Positions 36,486-48,740 of a DNA stretch of 64,000 bases are shown here, piece after piece (positions within the stretch are counted from its first letter, which is position 1; every line of letters starts with the position of its first letter). The notes beneath the pieces are model-generated. The model was given only the letters and a program-made list of their open reading frames with translations, had not been told where the DNA came from and searched no databases. The position numbers and the translations under genes were made by a program. The DNA lies in NCBI GenBank assembly GCA_036937835.1, contig CM072869.1, positions 25,063,001 through 25,127,000 on the forward strand, written 5' to 3'. Origin of the DNA: Pampus argenteus. Its lineage: Eukaryota; Chordata; Actinopteri; Scombriformes; Stromateidae.

Positions 36486-39400
36486 CAAACTTTATACTGC
36501 ACGCTACACTCCTGACTCCTCTCCTTATTCTGAAAGAAAAAAACAACAGAAAGACAATAAAGATCAGTGTTTTGTTATCAATTGAAGTCTAAACAGTGCA
36601 TGAAGTCAAAGAAAAGTGTCTGAATTTAAAATTAGTGTCCAACTTCTCATTGTCTCCAGTCCTCTGTTGTCTCTACAAAACTAAAGGAAGACAAGAGGAA
36701 ACAAATTCACAAAGTTACACTCATGCAGTTAAAGTCGTATAAAAATAAGATTAAAATGACAGTGGTCAAACTCTAATTAAAATTACAAAAATACAGAAAT
36801 TAAAAGTATATCCAAAAAGTAAAAAAAAAAACACTGTTCAAACTTTATACTGCACGTCACACTCCTGACTCCTCTCATTATTCTGAGAGAAAAAAAACTA
36901 AACAGAAAGACAATAAAGATCAGTGTTCAAAAACCAGATCAAGACACAATTGTCATCAGATGAAATATGAGCATACGTTTACTGTACCTGAATTTAAAAT
37001 GAGTGTCCAACTTCTCATTGTCTCCAGTCCTCTGTTGTCTCTACAAAACTAAAGGAAGACAAGAGGAAACAAATTCACAAAGTTACACTCATGCAGTTAA
37101 AGTCGTATAAAAATAAGAATAAAATGACAGTGATCAAACTCTAATTAAAATTACAAAAATACAGAAATTAAAAGTATTTCCAAAAAGTAAAAAAAAAAAC
37201 AGTTCAAACTTTATACTGCACGTCACACTCCTGACTCCTCTCCTTATTCTGAAAGAAAAAAACAACAGGAAGACAATAAAGATCAGTGTTTTGTTATCAA
37301 TTGAAGTCTAAACAGTGCATGAAGTCAAAGAAAAGTGTCTGAATTTAAAATTAGTGTCCAACTTCTCATTGTCTCCAGTCCTCTGTTGTCTCTACAAAAC
37401 TAAAGGAAGACAAGAGGAAATAAATTCACAAAGTTACACTCATGCAGTTAAAGTCGTATAAAAATAAGATTAAAATGACAGTGATCAAACTCTAATTAAA
37501 ATTACAAAAATACAGAAATTAAAAGTATATCCAAAAAGTAAAAAAAAAACACTGTTCAAACTTTATACTGCACGTCACACTCCTGACTCCTCTCCTTATT
37601 CTGAAAGAAAAAAACAACAGAAAGACAATAAAGATCAGTGTTTTGTTATCAATTGAAGTCTGATCAGTGCATGAAGTCAAAAAAAAGTGTCTGAATTTAA
37701 AATGAGTGTCCAACTTCCCATTGTCTCCAGTCCTCTGTTGTCTCTACAAAACTAAAGGAAGACAAGAGAAAACAAATTCACAAAGTTACACTCATGCAGT
37801 TAAAGTCGTATAAAAATAAGATTAAAATGACAGTGATCAAACTCTAATTAAAATTACAAAAATACAGAAATTTAAAGTATTTCCAAAAAGTACAAAAAAA
37901 ACACTGTTCAAACTTTATATTGCACGTCACACTCCTGACTCCTCTCATTATTCTGAAAGAAAAAAAACTAAACAGAAAGACAATAAAGATCAGTGTTCAA
38001 AAACCAGATCAAGACACAATTGTCATCAGATGAAATATGAGCATACGTTTACTGTACCTGAATTTAAAATGAGTGTCCAACTTCTCATTGTCTCCAGTCC
38101 TCTGTTGTCTCTACAAAACTAAAGGAAGACAAGAGGAAACAAATTCACAAAGTTACACTCATGCAGTTAAAGTCGTATAAAAATAAGATTAAATGGCAGT
38201 GATCAAACTCTAATTAAAATTACAAAAATACAGAAATTAAAAGTATTTCCAAAAAGTAAAAAAAAAAACAGTTCAAACTTTATACTGCACGCTACACTCC
38301 TGACTCCTCTCCTTATTCTAAAAGAAAAAAACAACAGAAAGACAATAAAGATCAGTGTTTTGTTATCAATTGAAGTCTAAACAGTGCATGAAGTCAAAGA
38401 AAAGTGTCTGATTTTAAAATTAGTGTCCAACTTCTCATTGTCTCCAGTCCTCTGTTGTCTCTACAAAACTAAAGGAAGACAAGAGGAAACAAATTCACAA
38501 AGTTACACTCATGCAGTTAAAGTCGTATAAAAATAAGAATAAAATGACAGTGATCAAACTCTAATTAAAATTACAAAAATACAGAAATTAAAAGTATTTC
38601 CAAAAAGTAAAAAAAAAAACAGTTCAAACTTTATACTGCACGTCACACTCCTGACTCCTCTCCTTATTCTGAAAGAAAAAAACAACAGAAAGACAATAAA
38701 GATCAGTGTTTTGTTATCAATTGAAGTCTAAACAGTGCATGAAGTCAAAGAAAAGTGTCTGAATTTAAAATTAGTGTCCAACTTCTCATTGTCTCCAGTC
38801 CTCTGTTGTCTCTACAAAACTAAAGGAAGACAAGAGGAAATAAATTCACAAAGTTACACTCTTGCAGTTAAAGTCGTATAAAAATAAGATTAAAATGACA
38901 GTGATCAAACTCTAATTAAAATTACAAAAATACAGAAATTAAAAGTATATCCAAAAAGTAAAAAAAAAACACTGTTCAAACTTTATACTGCACGTCACAC
39001 TCCTGACTCCTCTCCTTATTCTGAAAGAAAAAAACAACAGAAAGACAATAAAGATCAGTGTTTTGTTATCAATTGAAGTCTGATCAGTGCATGAAGTCAA
39101 AAAAAAGTGTCTGAATTTAAAATGAGTGTCCAACTTCCCATCGTCTCCAGTCCTCTGTTGTCTCTACAAAACTAAAGGAAGACAAAAGGAAACAAATTCA
39201 CAAAGTTACACTCATGCAGTTAAAGTCGTATAAAAATAAGATTAAATGGCAGTGATCAAACTCTAATTAAAATTACAAAAATACAGAAATTAAAAGTATT
39301 TCCAAAAAGTAAAAAAAAAAACAGTTCAAACTTTATACTGCACGCTACACTCCTGACTCCTCTCCTTATTCTGAAAGAAAAAAACAACAGAAAGACAATA

Positions 39401-40057
39401 AAGATCAGTGTTTTGTTATCAATTGAAGTCTAAACAGTGCATGAAGTCAAAGAAAAGTGTCTGAATTTAAAATGAGTGTCCAACTTCTCATTGTCTCCAG
39501 TCCTCTGTTGTCTCTACAAAACTAAAGGAAGACAAGAGGAAACAAATTCACAAAGTTACACTCATGCAGTTAAAGTCGTATAAAAATAAGATTAAAATGA
39601 CAGTGATCAAACTCTAATTAAAATTACAAAAATACAGAAATTAAAAGTATTTCCAAAAAGTAAAAAAAAAAACAGTTCAAACTTTATACTGCACGTCACA
39701 CTCCTGACTCCTCTCATTATTCTGAAAGAAAAAAAATAAACAGAAAGACAATAAAGATCAGTGTTCAAAGTGTTCAAAAACCAGATCAAGACACAAATGT
39801 CATCAGATGAAATATGAGCATATCATAAGTTTACTGTACCTGAATTTAAAATGAGTGTCCAACTTTTCATTGTCTCCAGTCCTCTGATCTCTCTACAAAA
39901 CTAAATGAAGACAAGAGAAAACAAATTCATAAAGTTACACTCATGCAGTTAAAGTCGTATAAAAATAAGATTAAAATGGCAATGATCAAACTCTAAATAA
40001 AATTACAAAAATACAGAAATTAAAAGTATTTCCAAAAAGTAAAAAAAAAAAACTGTT

Positions 40058-40957
40058 CAAACTTTATACTGCGAACAGATGACCAATTTGTTATCAAATG
40101 AAATCTGATCAGTGCATGAAGTCAAAGAAAAGTGTCTCTGAATTTAAAATGAGTGTCCAACTTCTCATTGTCTCCAGTCCTCTGACCTCTCTACAAAACT
40201 AAATGAAGACAAAAGGAAACAAATTCACAGTTACACTCATGCAGTTAAAGTCGCGAAAAAATAAGATTAAAATGACAGTGATTAAACTCTAATTAAAATT
40301 ACAAAAATACAGAAATTAAAAGTATTTCCAAAAAAGTAAAAAAAAAAAAAAACATTATTCAAACTTTATACTGCACGTCACACTCCTGACTCCTCTCATT
40401 ATTCTGAAAGAAAACAAATAAACAGAAAGACAATAAAGATCAGTGTTCAAAAACCAGATCAAGACACAATTGTCATCAGATGAAATATGAGCATACGTTT
40501 ACTGTACCTGAATTTAAAATGAGTGTCCAACATCTCATTTGTCTCTGTCCTCTGTTGTCTCTACAAAACTAAAGGAAGACAAGAGGAAACAAATTCACAA
40601 AGTTACACTCATGCAGTTAAAGTCGTATAAAAATAAGATTAAAACGGCAGTGATCAAACTCTAATTAAAATTACAAAAATACAGAAATTAAAAGTATTTC
40701 CAAAAAGTTAAAAAATAACACTGTTCAAACTTTATACTGTACGTCACACTAATGACTCCTCTCCTTATTCTGAAAGAAAAAAAAACAGAAAGACAATAAA
40801 GATCAGTGTTCAAAGTGTTCAAAAACCAGATCAAGACATAAATGTCATCAGATGAAATATGAGCATATCATAAGTTTACTGTACGTGAATTTAAAATGAC
40901 TGATCAAAGTTATTATTGTCTCCAGTCCTCTGATCTCTCTACAAAACTATATGAAGA
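40058..40957. repeat. Pre-insert cassette D-B'-C'', copy 6
   Basis: Landmarks are at 40058, 40360 and 40726, with the same forms as copy 5 except for the lost acaacag in C''. Confidence 0.9.
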
Positions 40958-41797
40958 TGAGAACAAACAGTGGTTAAACATGTTACAACAGTTGAAAGAT
41001 TCATCATCACATGAATTAGGATGAAAATGTCAAATCGTATTGATAAACATCAAATTTTAAATTTCATATTTCCTCTCAACATTTCTCCTCTTCTTTCATA
41101 AAAATAAATAAATATTATATTGAAATAAAAAAGGGAAAAAGTTAAAATTTTAAAAGTTCATAGGCAAATACTTCAGTGGTTACTTGTCAGTCTGTCCTTA
41201 ATATTGGCTTAAAGTTAAATATATTGTACACGTTGAAAAGAAAACAATTATCTTTGAATTTCAACTAGACTACATTGCAAATAAAATAAAAAACACCAGG
41301 CTACTTATAAATATAACAAATTATTATATGTATATATATATATATATATATGTATGTATACATTTCACAACTCTCTTCACCTTTGGTTGCAAATCAAAGT
41401 ATATCTTAAATTCAGAAATGTTCCTACATCAGAAAAATGTGAAACTTACTGTAAGTTTTTTTTTTGTTTGCGTAGAGACACGTATGATCTTGTCATATTG
41501 TGTTCAGTCCAGTTTCTGGTTGAAATGTGTTTCTCTCACATCATGCTGTGTGTCTGTTCCTCTCCAAAAACTGAAAAGACAGGAGTTCTGTGTGCAAATG
41601 TTCTGTTATCTGTTATTACTTGGATTCTAGAACATCCTTACGATGCAACAAAAGAAATAAGTTTGGACTTTACAGTCCCAGTGAAATATATGATTCACAC
41701 AATACACAGTCAAACCAGAAGATAAATGTTTATGAAGCATTCACTCAGCAATTTGTTCTTATTCATTGATTCATTATAATAAAATTATGAAAGAAAA
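40958..41797. repeat. Non-satellite insert, copy 6 (840 bp)
   Basis: It is nearly the same as copy 5 and is the last insert in the window. The only difference I noticed is ttaaattcag near 41410, where copy 5 reads ttaaattctg. That change removes a stop and lengthens a chance frame. No gene is called. Confidence 0.9.
41328..41360. repeat. TA microsatellite in insert 6
   Basis: Short TA run, the same as in insert 5. Confidence 0.93.
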
Positions 41798-42285
41798 CTG
41801 TACAAGAGGAAACAAATTTACAAAGTTACACTCATGCAGTTAAAGTCGCATAAAAATAAGTGATCAAACTCTAATTAAAATTACAAAAATACAGAAATTA
41901 AACGTATATCCCAATAAAAAAAAAAACACTGTTCAAACTTTATACTGCACGTCACACTCCTGACTCCTCTCCTTATTCTGAAAGAAAAAAACAACAGAAA
42001 GACAATAAAGATCAGTGTTTTGTTATCAATTGAAGTCTGATCAGAGCATGAAGTAAAAAAAAAGTGTCTGAATTTAAAATTAGTGTCCAACTTCTCATTG
42101 TCTCCAGTCCTCTGTTGTCTCTACAAAACTAAAGGAAGACAAGAGAAAACAAATTCACAAAGTTACACTCATGCAGTTAAAGTCGTATAAAAATAAGATT
42201 AAAATGGCAGTGATCAAACTCTAATTAAAATTACAAAAATACAGAAATTAAAAGTATATCCAAAAAGTAAAAAAAAAACACTGTT

Positions 42286-42650
42286 CAAACTTTATACTGC
42301 ACGTCACACTCCTGACTCCTCTCCTTATTCTGAAAGAAAAAAACAACAGAAAGACAATAAAGATCAGTGTTCAAAAACCAGATCAAGACACAATTGTCAT
42401 CAGATGAAATATGAGCATACGTTTACTGTACCTGAATTTAAAATGAGTGTCCAACTTCTCATTGTCTCCAGTCCTCTGTTGTCTCTACAAAACTAAAGGA
42501 AGACAAGAGAAAACAATTTCACAAAGTTACACTCATGCAGTTAAAGTCGTATAAAAATAAGATTAAAATGGCAGTGATCAAACTCTAATTAAAATTACAA
42601 AAATACAGAAATTAAAAGTATTTCCAAAAAGTAAAAAAAAAAACACTGTT
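42286..42650. repeat. A/B hybrid monomer, second copy
   Basis: Same structure as the hybrid at 36122 and 6164 bases downstream of it, so it was copied after the hybrid formed. Confidence 0.88.
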
Positions 42651-43989
42651 CAAACTTTATACTGCACGTCACACTCCTGACTCCTCTCATTATTCTGAAA
42701 GAAAAAAACAACAGAAAGACAATAAAGATCAGTGTTTTGTTATCAATTGAAGTCTGATCAGTGCATGAAGTCAAAAAAAAGTGTCTGAATTTAAAATGAG
42801 TGTCCAACTTCCCATTGTCTCCAGTCCTCTGTTGTCTCTACAAAACTAAAGGAAGACAAGAGAAAACAAATTCACAAAGTTACACTCATGCAGTTAAAGT
42901 CGTATAAAAATAAGATTAAAATGACAGTGATCAAACTCTAATTAAAATTACAAAAATACAGAAATTAAAAGTATTTCCAAAAAGTAAAAAAAAAACAGTT
43001 CAAACTTTATACTGCACGCTACACTCCTGACTCCTCTCCTTATTCTGAAAGAAAAAAACAACAGAAAGACAATAAAGATCAGTGTTTTGTTATCAATTGA
43101 AGTCTAAACAGTGCATGAAGTCAAAGAAAAGTGTCTGAATTTAAAATTAGTGTCCAACTTCTCATTGTCTCCAGTCCTCTGTTGTCTCTACAAAACTAAA
43201 GGAAGACAAGAGAAAACAAATTCACAAAGTTACACTCATGCAGTTAAAGTCGTATAAAAATAAGATTAAAATGGCAGTGATCAAACTCTAATTAAAATTA
43301 CAAAAATACAGAAATTAAAAGTATTTCCAAAAAGTAAAAAAAAAACAGTTCAAACTTTATACTGCACGTCACACTCCTGACTCCTCTCCTTATTCTGAAA
43401 GAAAAAAACAACAGAAAGACAATAAAGATCAGTGTTTTGTTATCAATTGAAGTCTAAACAGTGCATGAAGTCAAAGAAAAGTGTCTGAATTTAAAATTAG
43501 TGTCCAACTTCTCATTGTCTCCAGTCCTCTGTTGTCTCTACAAAACTAAAGGAAGACAAGAGGAAATAAATTCACAAAGTTACACTCATGCAGTTAAAGT
43601 CGTATAAAAATAAGATTAAAATGACAGTGATCAAACTCCAAATAAAATTACAAAAATACAGAAATTAAAAGTATATCCAAAAAGTAAAAAAAAAACACTG
43701 TTCAAACTTTATACTGCACGTCACACTCCTGACTCCTCTCGTTATTCTGAAAGAAAAAAACAACAGAAAGACAATAAAGATCAGTGTTTTGTTATCAATT
43801 GAAGTCTGATCAGTGCATGAAGTCAAAGAAAAGTGTCTGAATTTAAAATTAGTGTCCAACTTCTCATTGTCTCCAGTCCTCTGTTGTCTCTACAAAACTA
43901 AAGGAAGACAAGAGAAAACAAATTCACAAAGTTACACTCATGCAGTTAAAGTCGTATAAAAATAAGATTAAAATGGCAGTGATCAAACT

Positions 43990-46260
43990 CTAATTAAAAT
44001 TACAAAAATACAGAAATTAAAAGTATTTCCAAAAAGTAAAAAAAAAAAAAACATTATTCAAACTTTATACTGCACGCTACACTCCTGACTCCTCTCCTTA
44101 TTCTGAAAGAAAAAAACAACAGAAAGACAATAAAGATCAGTGTTTTGGTATCAATTGAAGTCTGATCAGTGCATGAAGTCAAAAAAAAGTGTCTGAATTT
44201 AAAATTAGTGTCCAACTTCTCATTGTCTCCAGTCCTCTGTTGTCTCTACAAAACTAAAGGAAGACTAGAGAAAACAAATTCACAAAGTTACACTCATGCA
44301 GTTAAAGTCGTATAAAAATAAGATTAAAATGACAGTGATCAAACTCTAATTAAAATTACAAAAATACAGAAATTTAAAGTATTTCCAAAAAGTACAAAAA
44401 AAACACTGTTCAAACTTTATATTGCACGTCACACTCCTGACTCCTCTCATTATTCTAAAAGAAAAAAAACTAAACAGAAAGACAATAAAGATCAGTGTTC
44501 AAAAACCAGATCAAGACACAATTGTCATCAGATGAAATATGAGCATACGTTTACTGTACCTGAATTTAAAATAAGTGTCCAAATTCTCATTGTCTCCAGT
44601 CCTCTGTTGTCTCTACAAAACTAAAGGAAGACAAGAGAAAACAATTTCACAAAGTTACACTCATGCAGTTAAAGTCGTATAAAAATAAGATTAAAATGGC
44701 AGTGATCAAACTCTAATTAAAATTACAAAATTACAGAAATTAAAAGTATTTCCAAAAAGTAAAAAAAAAAACAGTTCAAACTTTATACTGCACGCTACAC
44801 TCCTGACTCCTCTCCTTATTCTGAAAGAAAAAAACAACAGAAAGACAATAAAGATCAGTGTTTTGTTATCAATTGAAGTCTAAACAGTGCATGAAGTCAA
44901 AGAAAAGTGTCTGAATTTAAAATTAGTGTCCAACTTCTCATTGTCTCCAGTCCTCTGTTGTCTCTACAAAACTAAAGGAAGACAAGAGGAAATAAATTCA
45001 CAAAGTTACACTCATGCAGTTAAAGTCGTATAAAAATAAGATTAAAATGACAGTGATCAAACTCTAATTAAAATTACAAAAATACAGAAATTAAAAGTAT
45101 ATCCAAAAAGTAAAAAAAAAACACTGTTCAAACTTTATACTGCACGTCACACTCCTGACTCCTCTCCTTATTCTGAAAGAAAAAAACAACAGAAAGACAA
45201 TAAAGATCAGTGTTTTGTTATCAATTGAAGTCTGATCAGTGCATGAAGTCAAAAAAAAGTGTCTGAATTTAAAATGAGTGTCCAACTTCCCATTGTCTGC
45301 AGTCCTCTGTTGTCTCTACAAAACTAAAGGAAGACAAGAGAAAACAAATTCACAAAGTTACACTCATGCAGTTAAAGTCGTATAAAAATAAGATTAAAAT
45401 GGCAGTGATCAAACTCTAATTAAAATTACAAAAATACAGAAATTAAAAGTATTTCCAAAAAGTAAAAAAAAAAACAGTTCAAACTTTATACTGCACGTCA
45501 CACTCCTGACTCCTCTCCTTATTCTGAAAGAAAAAAACAACAGAAAGACAATAAAGATCAGTGTTTTGTTATCAATTGAAGTCTAAACAGTGCATGAAGT
45601 CAAAGAAAAGTGTCTGAATTTAAAATTAGTGTCCAACTTCTCATTGTCTCCAGTCCTCTGTTGTCTCTACAAAACTAAAGGAAGACAAGAGGAAATAAAT
45701 TCACAAAGTTACACTCATGCAGTTAAAGTCGTATAAAAATAAGATTAAAATGACAGTGATCAAACTCCAAATAAAATTACAAAAATACAGAAATTAAAAG
45801 TATATCCAAAAAGTAAAAAAAAAACACTGTTCAAACTTTATACTGCACGTCACACTCCTGACTCCTCTCCTTATTCTGAAAGAAAAAAACAACAGAAAGA
45901 CAATAAAGATCAGTGTTTTGTTATCAATTGAAGTCTGATCAGTGCATGAAGTCAAAAAAAAGTGTCTGAATTTAAAATTAGTGTCCAACTTCTCATTGTC
46001 TCCAGTCCTCTGTTGTCTCTACAAAACTAAAGGAAGACAAGAGGAAACAAATTCACAAAGTTACACTCATGCAGTTAAAGTCGTATAAAAATAAGATTAA
46101 AATGGCAGTGATCAAACTCTAATTAAGATTACAAAAATACAGAAATTAAAAGTATTTCCAAAAAGTAAAAAAAAAACAGTTCAAACTTTATACTGCACGC
46201 TACACTCCTGACTCCTCTCCTTATTCTGAAAGAAAAAAACAACAGAAAGACAATAAAGAT
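43990..46260. repeat. Seven-monomer higher-order unit (2479 bp), copy 1
   Basis: Landmarks 44059, 44411, 44777, 45129, 45480, 45832 and 46182 recur 2479 bases later. Shared private forms include ttttggtatcaattg, attctaaaag and cattgtctgcag. Confidence 0.9.
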
Positions 46261-46469
46261 CAGTGTTTTGTTATCAATTGAAGTCTAAACAGTGCATGAA
46301 GTCAAAGAAAAGTGTCTGAATTTAAAATTAGTGTCCAACTTCTCATTGTCTCCAGTCCTCTGTTGTCTCTACAAAACTAAAGGAAGACAAGAGAAAACAA
46401 ATTCACAAAGTTACACTCATGCAGTTAAAGTCGTATAAAAATAAGATTAAAATGGCAGTGATCAAACTC

Positions 46470-48740
46470 TAATTAAAATAACAAAAATACAGAAATTAAA
46501 AGTATTTCCAAAAAGTAAAAAAAAAAAAAACATTATTCAAACTTTATACTGCACGCTACACTCCTGACTCCTCTCCTTATTCTGAAAGAAAAAAACAACA
46601 GAAAGACAATAAAGATCAGTGTTTTGGTATCAATTGAAGTCTGATCAGTGCATGAAGTCAAAAAAAAGTGTCTGAATTTAAAATTAGTGTCCAACTTCTC
46701 ATTGTCTCCAGTCCTCTGTTGTCTCTACAAAACTAAAGGAAGACTAGAGAAAACAAATTCACAAAGTTACACTCATGCAGTTAAAGTCGTATAAAAATAA
46801 GATTAAAATGACAGTGATCAAACTCTAATTAAAATTACAAAAATACAGAAATTTAAAGTATTTCCAAAAAGTACAAAAAAAACACTGTTCAAACTTTATA
46901 TTGCACGTCACACTCCTGACTCTTCTCATTATTCTAAAAGAAAAAAAACTAAACAGAAAGACAATAAAGATCAGTGTTCAAAAACCAGATCAAGACACAA
47001 TTGTCATCAGATGAAATATGAGCATACGTTTACTGTACCTGAATTTAAAATAAGTGTCCAAATTCTCATTGTCTCCAGTCCTCTGTTGTCTCTACAAAAC
47101 TAAAGGAAGACAAGAGAAAACAATTTCACAAAGTTACACTCATGCAGTTAAAGTCGTATAAAAATAAGATTAAAATGGCAGTGATCAAACTCTAATTAAA
47201 ATTACAAAATTACAGAAATTAAAAGTATTTCCACAAAGTAAAAAAAAAAACAGTTCAAACTTTATACTGCACGCTACACTCCTGACTCCTCTCCTTATTC
47301 TGAAAGAAAAAAACAACAGAAAGACAATAAAGATCAGTGTTTTGTTATCAATTGAAGTCTAAACAGTGCATGAAGTCAAAGAAAAGTGTCTGAATTTAAA
47401 ATTAGTGTCCAACTTCTCATTGTCTCCAGTCCTCTGTTGTCTCTACAAAACTAAAGGAAGACAAGAGGAAATAAATTCACAAAGTTACACTCATGCAGTT
47501 AAAGTCGTATAAAAATAAGATTAAAATGACAGTGATCAAACTCTAATTAAAATTACAAAAATACAGAAATTAAAAGTATATCCAAAAAGTAAAAAAAAAA
47601 CACTGTTCAAACTTTATACTGCACGTCACACTCCTGACTCCTCTCCTTATTCTGAAAGAAAAAAACAACAGAAAGACAATAAAGATCAGTGTTTTGTTAT
47701 CAATTGAAGTCTGATCAGTGCATGAAGTCAAAAAAAAGTGTCTGAATTTAAAATGAGTGTCCAACTTCCCATTGTCTGCAGTCCTCTGTTGTCTCTACAA
47801 AACTAAAGGAAGACAAGAGAAAACAAATTCACAAAGTTACACTCATGCAGTTAAAGTCGTATAAAAATAAGATTAAAATGGCAGTGATCAAACTCTAATT
47901 AAAATTACAAAAATACAGAAATTAAAAGTATTTCCAAAAAGTAAAAAAAAAAACAGTTCAAACTTTATACTGCACGTCACACTCCTGACTCCTCTCCTTA
48001 TTCTGAAAGAAAAAAACAACAGAAAGACAATAAAGATCAGTGTTTTGTTATCAATTGAAGTCTAAACAGTGCATGAAGTCAAAGAAAAGTGTCTGAATTT
48101 AAAATTAGTGTCCAACTTCTCATTGTCTCCAGTCCTCTGTTGTCTCTACAAAACTAAAGGAAGACAAGAGGAAATAAATTCACAAAGTTACACTCATGCA
48201 GTTAAAGTCGTATAAAAATAAGATTAAAATGACAGTGATCAAACTCCAAATAAAATTACAAAAATACAGAAATTAAAAGTATATCCAAAAAGTAAAAAAA
48301 AAACACTGTTCAAACTTTATACTGCACGTCACACTCCTGACTCCTCTCCTTATTCTGAAAGAAAAAAACAACAGAAAGACAAAAAAGATCAGTGTTTTGT
48401 TATCAATTGAAGTCTGATCAGTGCATGAAGTCAAAAAAAAGTGTCTGAATTTAAAATTAGTGTCCAACTTCTCATTGTCTCCAGTCCTCTGTTGTCTCTA
48501 CAAAACTAAAGGAAGACAAGAGGAAACAAATTCACAAAGTTACACTCATGCAGTTAAAGTCGTATAAAAATAAGATTAAAATGGCAGTGATCAAACTCTA
48601 ATTAAGATTACAAAAATACAGAAATTAAAAGTATTTCCAAAAAGTAAAAAAAAAACAGTTCAAACTTTATACTGCACGCTACACTCCTGACTCCTCTCCT
48701 TATTCTGAAAGAAAAAAACAACAGAAAGACAATAAAGATC
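46470..48740. repeat. Seven-monomer higher-order unit (2479 bp), copy 2
   Basis: Landmarks run 46538 to 48661. Private changes are gactcttctcatt near 46920, tttccacaaagt near 47230 and gacaaaaaagatc near 48380. The match to copy 1 ends inside the monomer at 48661, which switches to gatcagtgcatg. Confidence 0.9.

Larger units (their letters stand above)
35634..40957. repeat. Array block 6: 15 monomers
   Basis: Order: A 35770, A/B hybrid 36122, A 36486, B 36839, A 37205, A 37557, B 37909, A 38274, A 38625, A 38977, A 39327, C 39678, D 40058, B' 40360, C'' 40726. Monomers from 38274 on belong to copy 2 of the 6164-bp duplication. No gene is seen. Confidence 0.92.
38015..42634. repeat. 6164-bp offset duplication, copy 2
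   Basis: It matches 31850-36470. The two copies are separated by about 1.5 kb that is not equivalent to what follows copy 2, so the original tandem has since been rearranged. A private change here is gaaagaaaaaaaaacag at about 40775, where copy 1 has acaacag. Confidence 0.88.

Noticed and set aside
41354..41725. 123-codon frame in insert 6
   Set aside because: It is longer than in other inserts because of single-base differences and the poly-T length. The extra upstream residues are absent from the equivalent frame in insert 5, which has one base changed.
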